Assembly: GCF_014805625.2 (NCBI RefSeq)
Contig: NW_023998423.1
Coordinates: forward strand, 17,194,098 to 17,258,097
Origin: Glossina fuscipes
Taxonomy: Eukaryota; Arthropoda; Insecta; Diptera; Glossinidae
Direction: 5' to 3'
DNA length: 64,000 nucleotides
The notes beneath the pieces are model-generated. The model searched no databases. It was not told where the DNA came from and saw nothing but the letters and a program-made list of their open reading frames with translations. The position numbers and the translations under genes were made by a program. How positions within the stretch are numbered: position 1 is the stretch's first letter; each line of letters opens with the position of its first letter. Shown here in pieces: positions 23,094 through 34,954 of the stretch.

Positions 23094-25359
23094 TAACGTG
23101 AGCGAGGAGAGAGATTTCAAATGTTTGTTCTACCGGAACAAGTTTTGAGACAAACGTTCGAAGAATGATTGACAAGAAAAATATGAAGAAAAAGAGAAAT
23201 TTTTGTTTCTACACAAAAACTTTCGAGATCCTTTTTGCGGTCAACAGGCTGACGAACAGAGAATTAAATCACACAAACTCATTTAGTTCAAAACGAACAT
23301 GATATGCATTTCCACACATATATGCTACACATGTTTGACAAATGTATTTTCTCGCAGGAAATAGTCTTGACAGTCAAAATTTCATATTCAACTTAAATTT
23401 AACGTTCCATTCTGGCGAATTGTTATATATAACGGTTGCATTTACCACTTAGAAGTTAAAAAAGTGAATATCTGCTCAGTCAAGCATTACAAAGATTTTC
23501 AAAAAACTTTTTCTCTTGATCAATGTGTGCATTACTTCGTGTAATTATTTTTCTTTTATTTCGTGCGACGACTTGCCTATGTGCCCGCTCCATATCTGAC
23601 TTGACTTTCTCGAATTCGTCAAATTTAAAGCATCGAAACTTATGCAAAGCACCCTGAGCAACATCAGAGCAGCAGAGACAAGCATCGGTCGTAAGCATTT
23701 GTCTTTTGCGGTTTCGTGACGTAACCATAATAACCGAACAAATATTGGAGTGAGAATTGTACATTGATTATTTTTCTTTTAGAACACCAAATTTGAAAGC
23801 AACAAAAACTATGACAAGAAACGACATTGTTTTCTCTTAGCAGTAATGACCGTTTGACCAACGCATATTAATATTGATGTGCTAAGTTCTATGCTACAGA
23901 GGAAATCTGCAGCTGGATATAATTAATCTGAAATTAAAATACATTTGTAAAATGCAAATTTTCATTATTTTTTATCTGCATATTTGGCGCAGCTATTTAT
24001 CAATGCCTTATGAAAATATTACCAACCGTTCTACTAATAGGTGCATAGTCAAAGCCAAACGGCGATTTCCTTTCATTTAGTATCTTGATTAGTGTCAAGG
24101 CCTTCTAGGATTTCTATTAAGTTCATTTTCAATTCGAAAAAACAATCATTGGGCAAAAATCTTCTACTTCTTACTATTTACTACTTGTCTGTTCTACGAA
24201 TGTATCAACAAACTTAATATACTAGCTCGGTTATTCACTAAAAATATACCAGACTTGATGTTTTTAGTAATTCTCATGGCATACGCGTACAAATATAAAA
24301 AATATATATTAAGTAAAACTTTAATTTGAATTAATATTAATATGACTGCTTCTTGTCGAAAACTGGTTACGCTTGAATGCACTGGTATGTGTTTTCAAAA
24401 AAAAAGTAAATATAAAAAATTATAACACGATAGAATATAAAGTAGTAATAAGTAAGAGTTGACTTATTACAACCTCTCTGAGAACTGAATTGAAATGTTG
24501 TAAAGAAAAAAGTTGACATATTAATGATTTTTACTTAAATTTGCTACATTTCTACTAAATTTTATAGCATGCGACCAACTTAGAATCTTATTCGATTATC
24601 AGCTTGCTGCTGCTATTGTTTTCATTCAAGTATCATAAATTTTTTTTTATTTTGCATTTAGCTGTCACAGTGTCTGTCATTGTATATCAAAGTTCCAAAA
24701 CAAAGTTCTGATAAAATAAATGAACTTTTATTCAGTTTTCACCTTCACTTGTTTTTTAGTGAATTTCTTTTACAACAAACGAATTTTTCACCCGGATTAT
24801 TAATATGTTGCACAGTCTTTCTTAAATTAAATGTGGAACTCATGGAATTTTTTTAAAATTGACAAAAATATTATTCTGAAAATCATATCAGAGTTACTTA
24901 GTTGCCGAAAGAAAAGCGAAAGCGACAATTTCGAACCGTTAACAACACTTGTTGATACCGCCCCAAAGTCCTATCCACCCTTATGCTTAAGCAGGCAAAG
25001 CAATGGTTACTTTATCAAAAGTTTTATATAGCTCATGAACATAAAGTTTATTGGAAAATCTATAGTCTTTCTCTGTGCATAGGCTGCAAATGTTAAGGGA
25101 AAGTTGAAAAAATGTCAGGACATAACCTCAAAACAAGTAAATCAAGTTAAAGCACATCTATGGTTATGCCTTAAACATGGGCTATTTTCTGCTTTACGTC
25201 GTACAATGGATATCCATCTCTTTACACTAGTTGTTAACTGAGAGTATATCAACGTCGACCAAGACTTTCAGGATTTAAACAACCTTGGTATACGCTCTAG
25301 CTAAAATGTAGAACGATGTGAATGATTTTTTCTCTTTTAGTGGAAGGACAACATATCGA
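23094..25359. other. Gene-free stretch
   Basis: A 94-codon ATG ORF on the minus strand (23764 down to 23480) has no recognisable domain and no splice or promoter context. Otherwise A/T-rich, with nothing to support. Confidence 0.45.
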
Positions 25360-26095
25360 AATTTTGCCATATTTTAGAGTTTAGTGAACTTTTTATGTTT
25401 TATAGACAAGCTTTTAAGCGGACCTCTCTCGAACTTGACCCATGAGCTTTAAGTCAAAGTAAATACAATAGGTCTTAGGTTTTGATCACTATTTCTGCGA
25501 CCATCGGATAATCAAGAAACACATGGATAGATGAAACGTCGGATTTAGTTGTGTGTATAGCTGAGTAGATTTAGAAACTAAAGGTGTACTGCATTGCACG
25601 CTTCGTAAAAGGAAGCCCGACGAAGTGTATGTGCTCTTGACCATAGTCAAACGGTGAATCCATCTAGGCATGCCTTTCCTTCCGTCTATCAGTCTTTACG
25701 GATTTATGTAATATTAAATAGTGAGTCTATCTAGGCATGTTTGCCCTTCCATCTTTCAGTCCCTACAGATTTATGTGGTCAAGATTCTTCCGATCGCGAA
25801 AGTTAAGAGGTCGGCTTTATATTTGCAAAAACGTGAGCGCTTGTTACAGGCAGGATTGTATCGAACTCCCGCTTTCGGCCTCTTAATAGAAGCAAAATAT
25901 ATCAAAATTATGGCATATTTTAGAGCTTATTGAACTTTTTACGCTGTGTAGATATATTTTTAAGCGGACCTCTGTCGAACTTGACCAATGAGTTTAAACT
26001 CAACAGATTTTAACTATCGGTTACTATATTTGCGATCATCGGATAGTCGAGGAACACACGGACAGATGTAGCGTCAGGCTTAGCTAAGTATATAT
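25360..26095 (+). repeat. Family C repeat: direct duplication with internal tandem
   Basis: 25360-25555 and 25901-26095 are related copies in the same orientation, sharing 'catattttagag.tta.tgaacttttta', 'ttttaagcggacctct.tcgaacttgacc.atgag' and 'cgaccatcggataatc.a.gaa.cacac.gga'. Between them 25647-25720 and 25721-25780 are a ~70-bp tandem pair ('tctatctaggcatg...ccttcc.tct.tcagt...tacggatttatgt'). No coding capacity. Not seen elsewhere in the window. Confidence 0.6.
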
Positions 26096-27036
26096 CTAGA
26101 TCCATATCCTAAAGGCGATGCATGCAGCGCATCGTTCTGTTGTTGAAAGTGAAAAGCGAAAAGCAAAGTTACTTCCATTAATGCCTCCAATGCGTTTAGA
26201 AATTTTTGAAAATAGTTTTTTTCAAAATTCAGGAAATTAAGAGTTAATGATTGACAAAATATCGTCAAAAAATTCTTCTCATAAATTAATTCAGTTATAA
26301 AATAGATAATTAATTATGTTACTGTTTATGTATGCGATTATAAAAAAATCTTATAATACTTTATAATGAAAATTAAAATCTCTTCTAAGATTTATTGAAA
26401 ACTTATGCATTAATATATGTACGTAGACGTTGAGAGAAATTGAAAGTTATGTTTATATGTATATATGTATATGAATATAAATTTATATATACACACGTCG
26501 AAGCAAAAAAAAAAAAAAAACGGTCAAACAAACGGTAATAAATATAAATGAAAAGGTAACGTTAACTAGATATTCAGTCATTTTAAAATATTGTCGCGAA
26601 CAACACGTTACGTACGTTAAGCGAACACATAACCGATCAGTGAATGTTTTAGGTATTAATAAATATCTCTTAATCAAAAAAAAAATAAATAAATAAAAAA
26701 TAAATAAATAAATAAATGAATGGAATTTTTATAAGAAAAAAATTATATCGAAACATTTGTTTTCAAAAACTGTGTCATATAATTCGATGTTGTAAACGGA
26801 AACAAACCATGTTTTTCGTTTTTATCGCATAAGCGAATAACATAACATTTATAATACGTGGTATACTCTGTGCTACCGGTGTTTTTTGAAAACCGTGCAA
26901 AACAGTGGAAATTCATTAAAATTAGTGCAATTGTTGACTCAATTTTGAGAAGACGAACTTGAACAATAAACACATATATACAAATGTAATAAAAAGTGTT
27001 TATAATAAAAGGCATATTTCAATTGATTTCGTTAAA
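26096..27036. other. Gene-free stretch with simple repeats
   Basis: Holds an A-run at about 26506-26520 and an (AAAT)n microsatellite at about 26675-26717. The last ~130 bases (from about 26900) look leader-like (A-rich, with 'gtggaaattcattaaaattagtgcaattg') ahead of the ATG at 27037. Confidence 0.4.
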
Positions 27037-27139
27037 ATGAAAATTTCAAATATTTTGCATAAAAATGGTTCATTAACATTAAGTACAGCGCAGCATACAT
27101 CAAAGGATATCTCCAGCTCGGATACAAGTAATAAAACAG
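27037..27139 (+). other. Alternative candidate first exon of gene 4
   Basis: ATG at 27037 opens 34 codons (MKISNILHKNGSLTL...) and stops one base into a codon at ACAG/gtttgg (27139), so the phase fits the gene 4 acceptor at 47957. Residues are Ser/Thr/Asn-rich, as expected of a cytosolic N-terminus. Against it: the donor gtttgg is weak and the implied intron is 20.8 kb. It may be a distal alternative promoter or chance. Confidence 0.25.
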
Positions 27140-28148
27140 GTTTGGAAATACACATAAATAGACGATATTATCTCTTGACAATACGCACACAGTCAAGTTT
27201 GCTTAAATTGTTTTTCATTTCAAAAAACTGTTGAAGTCTTAAAATGTCTTTGTTTCTTTTAATTTTTGATTTTTAACGTTTGAAGGGCTTTTTTAAAAGT
27301 CAACACAAGCATAAACATGATGAATTTTTTTTGAAAGTTTTAACAGTAAATTCATTAAGAAATTTATTTATTATATTAAATCACGAAAAGAAATTAAAAT
27401 GAATTAAAAATTATTGTTGAGCGAAGCCAGCCATTAAATATACTTCTGCATCTTCATGTGCCGTCATCATTGAATATTAAAAAAATAGATTTCGTTGCCA
27501 AGTGAAGGTTCATTTTCAATGCGCACACTTATACGGGAAAGAGATTACGAAAATTACATTTACATACATATAACATTTTTGTTAAGGAATTTATTATTAA
27601 TCTTTAATTTTATATCGTTATAAAATATTAAAAATTCCATCTTCCTGCCAAATAAAGATTGATTTTTCTTAACAATTCCCTCAAGAAATGGGGGTTCAAG
27701 TAATCGCTCTATGTGGTTAAAACTTAAAGCAATAGATTTACATTTGAAAGGACTATTTCGGACCAATTTTTATAATAATGTACCGAAAATTATAATTTGC
27801 TCTCATATAAAGACTTATTTTTTAATGGGAACGTGTACGGGGCAAATTCACAAAAAATAGTTCTATTCGATATATAATTTTCCTCAACCCATGTGATACA
27901 CCTAAATAATATTATTGAATGATTTGTGTTGAAAAGTAGGATGAAAGAAACATTACTTCACGTGTTCGCCTAAATATGATTCGAACCAAGACATTTTCCC
28001 AAGCGCTCATCTACGAATTTTCATCAAAGTGCTTCGTAAAAAGACAACCTGGAGGATATATATACATATATACATAAGTCATATTGAAAATTCTCTGCGG
28101 CCTTTTCCGCGGATATGGTTTTGGGCCTGTATATTGGGCAACACTCAC
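27140..28148. other. Gene-free stretch
   Basis: A/T-rich, with no recognisable gene, repeat or element on either strand apart from the exon-like piece that follows. Confidence 0.45.
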
Positions 28149-28199
28149 CTGATTGTCTCCAGCGGACATGTGCTTAAGAGGTGACATTTCAGCATACAT
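28149..28199 (-). other. Isolated exon-like piece on the minus strand
   Basis: The minus strand ATG at 28199 opens 17 codons (MYAEMSPLKHMSAGDNQ) that end exactly at CAG/GTGAGT, a near-perfect donor, in phase 0. The sequence is slightly richer in GC than its flanks. No downstream partner exon was identified on the minus strand, so this may be chance. Confidence 0.22.
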
Positions 28200-28329
28200 T
28201 TTTTGTGAAGATAGTTTTCCAATTCTTTACTCTTGTAAAAAGTTATATTGATTTGAAAATGTGTAAAATATCGTTATGTGATATTTTTTTGCTATAAAAA
28301 AAGTTAAAAGGCTGCAAAAAAAAACATTG

Positions 28330-28650
28330 TGAAGTATACGAAGAGAATGCTGCGAATGAACGAACGATCCAGGAGTGATTTGCTCGATTTTTTTCCGAAA
28401 ATTTTGATGTCAAAAATGCACCCCGCAGTCACTGAAATAGTCGATGAAATGGAGCAAGACCTGCACTCAAGCTGTCAGGAAATAGCGGAGTCATTAAACA
28501 TAGGAGTCACTAAATAGTTTGAAATCATTTAAAAAAAGAACAGGTTGTAGATGGAAGTTCGAAACTGTGGAAAAAACCGCGACGTCTTTTCAATATGACT
28601 TAATGCATATGTATGTGAGTGACAATGTGTCAAGTCTTCTTGAGGATAGA
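28330..28650 (+). mobile_element. Mariner transposase N-terminal fragment, degenerate
   Basis: One frame reads AVTEIVDEMEQDLHSSCQEI followed by AESLNIGVTK, matching the mariner second helix-turn-helix pattern (V...V..D.H.S..DIAEEL.I...TV). After a stop the continuation carries further mariner-like bits (KLWKKP and others). No TIRs are visible. It differs from the copies at 22.7 and 60 kb. Confidence 0.45.
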
Positions 28651-29785
28651 GTAGAAAAAAATCAATTTAATATATCCGAGTAGATAAGAGTCGCGACTAC
28701 CAAGTCCGTTTTCACGGCTTCAAATCTTAATATGATTTAAATATGCTTGACTAGTGTGAATATTCTATAGAAAGGGAGACATAGTTTATTGATTGGACGC
28801 ATACGAACTAAACTGCGGCCATTCCCTTTCGTATTCTCTTTTTCCTAACTTCTTTCGAACCATCATTTTGTTACACGTATATGTACGCGGTATTTCCTGA
28901 GTGATTGGTCACTCTGCGTACATAAAGCGCGATTTTGCGATAAAGGGGAATGAGTGAATAGAACGATGCGAAAATTTTTTACTGCGATAAACAATGTATT
29001 TCAAAGAGAATAAAAAAATACTCGTTAAGACGCTAGGATGGATAGAGGTAAACGCGGACGAAGGATTAATTAGATGAATTTAGATGAACGCGCTGATGTA
29101 CTAAAGCCAGGAGATACAAATAACTACGTAATAGACAGATGCTTATACGGATAGAAGAACATTTAGAAAAAAGTAGATATTACATCGAATATGATATGGA
29201 TATAGGGACAGACGAAGAAACGAACCTTTGTAGGTTTAAACAGATTAAAATTTCAAAGGACAAAGGGAAGTCGAAATGACACGTCTAAGATGCGATATAT
29301 ATGTATAGATTCAAAAACTGTTAATAAAATCACGCTTATTAATGAAATATTTAAGATAAAGTATATGTTGTACATCTCCGCTATACTTTTTATGATCTGT
29401 CCATCCATACAATCTTGCTTCTATATCTTCTATAGTCTTCAAGAATAACCGATTGCTTTGAAATTTTGAAGCATTTGCATACGGCCCGGATTTTGCGTAG
29501 AGTTGGCGTCAGAATTATGGCACCTCTCTCAGTGTAAGGTTTACAGGCATGTAAGGACACAATGAAACATATAGAAAACATAGTAATAAATTTATTAATT
29601 ATTATTATTAATTATAATTATTTTAGCGAGATGGAATCGAAGCCGATCTTTCTTATAATGGGATGCTTAGATTTGTTCGATTTTCTTCAACCTCTTCTTG
29701 CACTTTTTATAGACAGAGCTAAAGCAACGCATGGTCCGATACAGATTGTTGTACGTAATGTTTCTCAATGCTCTACACCATTTGT
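28651..29785. other. Gene-free stretch
   Basis: Nothing supportable. A short (ATT)n tract lies near 29600-29620. Confidence 0.45.
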
Positions 29786-29789
29786 GGGG

Positions 29790-30110
29790 TAGATTAAGTT
29801 TGTGCAGATTCATACAGCACACAGAAGGACATAAAGTGTACCCATCTTTTATTATTCAAGTCAATTCTGAATCGTTTTCTAAAACACTTTTTGAATCAAT
29901 CTAAGCTTATCTATGTATTCGTTCGTCTAATTTCTTTGTGTTAACACAAAAATGAGGGCTATTGGAAATATTTTGGATTGGACCACCTCGTCTACCACTT
30001 TCCATTTAAACTTCATTGTTTTGAAGAGATGTTATATGAATAACCGTAGGACGGTGTAGACTATTTGTTAGTGAACCATGGCCCACTATAGCCCATTTTA
30101 CTTGTTTATT
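29790..30110 (+). repeat. Family B repeat
   Basis: Blocks in family order: 'acacagaaggacataaagtg', 'tgaatcaatctaagcttatc...cgttcgtc', 'attttggattggaccacctcg', 'agatgttatatgaataaccgtagg' and 'ccatggcccactatag'. No ORF. Confidence 0.55.
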
Positions 30111-31050
30111 GTAAAAAAAAAAAGAAACATTTTTTATATGTAGAGTTGAACTCGAAATATTTAAAAGATTATTTCTAGTTTGAAAATTCCCTTTTGCGCT
30201 TGTTTGCTTATTCGGGTTTTATCATGCGATTTCCTTTTTACTTATTTTTAAAGTTTCAATTCGCTTAAGTTAAATATTTTATCATAAGACATTCCATGCG
30301 TCATAAACGCCTGTAAATCAATCAAATTATTTATGAAAGATTACTCTACGATAATGTGCTCCAAAGTCAGCGTGCAATTTCAATTATCATGATAAGCCTA
30401 AAATTGATTGTTCTGCAAAAAAGAAAAAAAAAAAAAAAATCGATCTGACATACGTATTTCCTAACTCTCCCGTGCCCATAAGCGATAGCTTAAATTAATC
30501 AATTACGCATTTTCGTTAATAATTTTTATGGTAATATATAAGACCTAGACATTTGTAATCAACTAAAGATATCGCAATATGAAAGAGGCGCGAACTTACA
30601 AAAAAAAAAAAAAAAAAAAAAATTATGTTATATTTGTTTTTTATAAATTTTCTAAAGAAATTCGAATAATTGTTTATAGTTTCATGTTTCTATGTTTATA
30701 AGAAAATAAAGGCTATTATCATATTCATTTCTCCTTATAAAGTATATTTATTTGTCAGTACAAGAAAATAATGAAATTAATATTCTTGTCACACGAGCGT
30801 AGAAAAAAAGAGGTGAAGACAGTCAATCATCATCACACAAGCATTGACTTTTCTTTCAAATTTGAAAAGAAAGGCAAGTAAATGCCTTTTTTTACTTTTA
30901 TAATCAATTCTTCAAAAGAAATTTTTTTTTTGTACAATTTTAAAGCTTTTAAAATATGCCTAAAAGTTTATATTTAATCATAATAAAGAACTGTTTTCTA
31001 TCAAAAATAAATTTTATGCTTTCTTAAGAAGCTCGTGATAATGACAACTA
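30111..31050. other. Gene-free stretch with a poly(A) tract
   Basis: An A-run of 23 lies at 30600-30622 and a shorter one at about 30422-30440. No gene or element recognised. Confidence 0.45.
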
Positions 31051-31054
31051 TTAG

Positions 31055-32185
31055 TTATTATACCCTACACCACTTACGGTACCGGTTTATGTGTATGCAT
31101 GTAACACTCAAAGGAGCTTAAGGTAATTCTTATTACATCGATCGATTCACAGAATGCCTGTCTGTCCATCGTCTATCCATCGTCCATCTGTCTATCTGTC
31201 CGTTGATGTCCGTCCTTGCAATTTTGTGTTCATTCTACAGGCTAAAATTTTCCGATATATTTTGATGAAATATGGTACACAGACATGTCTTCACCGAAGG
31301 ACGAAAGAGATTGAAAATCGTTTGAATCGGACATCTTTTGCGACCGTTTCCCATATATCGCCTTATTTTGGAAAGTCGTTATATAAAAATATTTTGTTAT
31401 ATTAAGAATTTGGCGACAAAAATTACTAGGTAATGGTGTTTCGGTATTCAAAATTGTTGTAAAAAGGTTGGATCGGATGGTGCAATTTTTCAAACCCATG
31501 CCCATAGAAAGAGTATCTTTGTATGGCAAAAGGGACTGATTTGCAATATTTCTTGATGGAAATTACTTCATAATAATAGTTTGACATAAGAATTAACCTT
31601 GCGGCAGTTGGACAACCTTAGTCTATTTTTTGGATCCCATTCGAGACAAGAGTTCCAATAAAGTCTTTGTTTAGGTTTTGATTTTTATGATGAAAATTGC
31701 TTCGTAAGTGTAATTTGATATAAAGCTTGTATCAAGTTTTGACCAAGTGCATCCATTTTTTTGAGATTGTCGCATACGCGGGGTGTTATTAAACAGTTAC
31801 AAATAAGTATAATATTAAATTTTAAATCGTCAGAAGGCTCGAATTTATAATATTTCATAATAATAGCGTGTAGGAACGTAGCATACAAATTAGCCGTACC
31901 ACATAGGCCTATCTTTTTGACCCCTTCATATACGGGTACTCTTGTGAGAAGCAAGCTCTTCTATGGCGACAGTGTAATTTTTACTTTTTTATGACGGAAG
32001 CAACTGAAAAATAATAAAATTTTTGACAAGTAAATTAAGATTTCCACCGTAGTTGATATATTGACCATCCGCCGATATGAAAAGTATTTCTTTAGATAAA
32101 AATAATACGTACTGCCACGAAGCTGATATTAGGCGAGTAAGATACCTAATAGTCGGCCTTGTCGGACTATAGTGCCGGTACTTGT
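31055..32185 (+). repeat. Long family B element
   Basis: The best-preserved long copy. It starts 'ataccctacaccacttacgg', contains 'tgtctgtccatcgtc...tctatctgtccg' (31158-31202), 'gatatattttgatgaaatatgg', 'acagacatgtcttcaccgaag' and repeated 'ttatgatgaaaattgcttcgtaa' modules, and ends with 'agtcggccttgtcggactata'. The related end at 19.19 kb shows this is the true boundary type. Confidence 0.65.
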
Positions 32186-32237
32186 TTTAACTTCTAATTA
32201 AATTGTTTTTAGATAATTAATAAACCAATTAGACAAA

Positions 32238-33145
32238 AAAAAACAAGTAAAAAAATTAAATTCGTTCGGGACCGAATCTTTTATACCCATCACCGTTTTC
32301 CCCAAAAAAATGCAAAAGAAGAAGAAGCGCAACATATCCATGCTCTACAATATGGAATGGACGCAGCTGATTTTTTGTATTTTCAAAATACAAGTTTCTG
32401 TCTTATAGGCATGTGGGCGTTGTGGGCGTGTCCTTTGAAAAGTTTAGATCAATTCCAAATTCTCTTGCAAGTTTGTAGGTGAAACCTTCATTTTCACTGA
32501 TGGGAAAATGGTGACCACAAATAAAGTTGCGGAAACAGACAGACGAACAGACGAATAGGTGGACACGTTTAGGTGAATTCCAAATTTGAATCTGTTCAAG
32601 AATTCGTGTAATTTTTAGGTTTTTTGGAGTTCGTTTCTTCGCGGTTTAAAGGTATAGAAAACTAACTACATTTTGATACACTAAATATTGGATAGGCGTG
32701 GTCAATTTTTCCAATTTTTGTGCAAGAATGCTACATCATTACCCATAGAGTTTGCGTTGAAATTTTTATTTCCTCTAGTTTGTGAGTAATGAGCAAAGAA
32801 CCGATTTTTCATTCCGTTTGAACAGCAGAGGTGTCCTCAGTTTACATGATGCTATGACCGCGTCCTTACACCCATTTGACCCATTTTCAATACCAACTTG
32901 CGTGCAAGAATTTCCAATATCTTCACCAAATTTGAAGACCGTAGCTTCGTTTTTGCGGCCAGGAGAAAGTTTACAACAGACATTACACAGACGGATACGT
33001 GGAAAGCTAGCGGACGGACATGCTTAAATCGATTTAGGATATGATGCTGATCAAGAATATATATACTTTGCGTGGTCTTCTGGGCATTGCTAACGTTTTG
33101 ACAAAATGAATCTATCTCTCACCCTTCGGTGATATGTATAAAAAA
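32238..33145 (+). repeat. Long family A element
   Basis: It starts 'aacaagtaaaaaaattaaat' then 'tcgttcgggaccgaatcttttatacccatcaccg', and ends 'cacccttcggtgatatgtataaaaaat'. The inner blocks are 'ggcatgtgggcgttgtgggcg', 'gacagacgaacagacgaatagg' and 'gatgctgatcaagaatatat', plus a second internal copy of the 3' module (32770-33080). So it is either two nested or tandem copies, or the long version of the family. No ORF. Confidence 0.65.
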
Positions 33146-33507
33146 TAATTTCATAATAAAGAGGAAATAAATTAAGAAAATTTGTCTTCTCAGTGTGATG
33201 TGATTAAAAATGTCAAAGTATTGTTTACACAAAATATTGAATTGGAGCAATTTGCGAAAGTGATGTAAGTCTAAAATTACAGTTGTTTTAACTCGCTGGT
33301 TCTTATTACTTAGTAAACACAAAACAATAACGTATTAGTGTAAGCATGTTTGACTTAAGGTGAGTCGTGCACACCCAGCATACGACAAATGAAAGCACAT
33401 TGTTCGTGTTTTGTTCGGCAAAAAAAAAAAAAAAAACAAACAATTGAGGTAAAAACATATCGATAGAATTCAATTGAAAAACTTTTTACTCTACTTTTAG
33501 AACGACA

Positions 33508-34954
33508 CAGTTGCCCAATAAAGTCTACGTACAGTACCGAAAATTGATATTTTTCTTAATAAAAACGGGGTGAAAAATTTGTTGTCTGCATACAGCATCA
33601 CAGTACTTAGTTGTTGTACCTGTTTTCGTGTTGTACCCGTTTCCTTTATCCTTATTTTTTTTTTGCTTAAAATGTCATAAAATATACAAAAAGGTAAGGA
33701 AAACTCTCAAGAAGTTAGACATGTGATTATAAAGTTAGGAAGTGGGGAAAAATGGTACGGAGGAATGGTAAAAACAACTGAAGTTAGTCATGCTACTAAT
33801 CAAACTGTTATAGAAAATTGCAATCTCACACAAATACCATAGAAAATAAGGACCGAGCAGGCTAATCAAACAATCTTACAGTGCGAAAAATAAGGTATTA
33901 CCAGAATCGTAACAAATGATCCCAAAAATAGTTGTGGTGATATTACAAAGGAATTCGAAAAATGTAAGCCAATTAGTATTCATCCCAATACGGTTCGTAA
34001 TGTTTTAAGATATAACGAATTTCATAGCCAAGCATAGACACGCATCGCCAAGCCACCCCCACCATGCTTTTCAGTCAGTAATAAATTTTAGATTGCCATC
34101 GCTGTATGAGGTTTCCTCCTTACTTTCTCTTTATCATCATATCCGAATACATCGAATTTGGACTCGCCAACAACAATTACAGTTGTCCAAAAAAATATAC
34201 GGCCATTTTTGTGGAGTTTTGCAATTCGAGGCATTTCCTAATATTAATTTCGCCTCTAAATGGTTTTTATCTTGGAATACACTTAGTTCTTAAAATATTT
34301 TCATCCGTTTCGGAATGAATACTAATTGGTTTTGACAGCTCTCTCTCTCTAGCTCGTTTGCAATACCATTTGTTACAATTCTGGTGATACCTTGTTTTTC
34401 GCGCTCTGTAAGATTGTTAGATTAGCCTGGTCGGACCTTATTTTCAGTGGTATTTGTGTGAGATTGTAATTTTCTATATCAGTTTGATTAGTAGCATGAC
34501 TTATTTCAGTTGTTTTTGCTATTCCTCCGTACAATTTTTCCCCACTTCCTAATTTTTTAATCACATGTGTAACTTCTTGAGAAATTGTCTTGAGTTTTTA
34601 TATATCTTGTGGCATTTTAAGGAAAAGAAGTAAGGATAAAGGAATTCACTTTAATTGATAAATTATTATTTCGATATACGAAAACAAGTCCGAAAACTAA
34701 ATACCATTAAATGTAGATATTCTTTTTCGAATCTTCTATTGATGTTGTTTGAAGACTTTCTTTGTGTTTTGTGGGTCAGAAGCATATTTTTCGCCTGTAA
34801 GTTTATATTAAGTCGAGAAAAGTCTCGAAGTGTTATTTAACACAAGTTTTTGTTGCTTAAGAAACACATTTTTTGACCCTCACTCCATGGAAGCCGTTTT
34901 TATTAAGAGAAACCGTAATTGTCGGTACTGTACGTAGACTTTAGTGGGCTACCG
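33508..34954. mobile_element. Inverted pair of truncated Tc1-like transposons
   Basis: The outer ends are inverted copies of a Tc1-type terminus (CAGTTGCCCAATAAAGTCTA at 33508 and its diverged complement ending at 34954, 'gactttagtgggctaccg', followed by TA). The left arm (to about 34088, plus strand) encodes a degenerate transposase N-terminus (VGLGSGEKW-like start, ITRIVTNDPKNSCGDITKEF, then SIHPNTVRNVLRYNEFHS), the Tc1 helix-turn-helix region. The right arm (minus, 34564 downward) repeats the same N-terminus (IKKLGSGEKLYGGIAKTTEI) and runs on to GESKFDVFGYDDKEKVRRKP, the block around the first catalytic Asp, here Gly. Both arms lack the C-terminal half and carry stops, so both are dead. 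Confidence 0.8.

Noticed and set aside
23480..23764. 94-codon ATG ORF on the minus strand
   Set aside because: No recognised domain, no promoter or splice context, and ORFs of this size are expected by chance in 64 kb.
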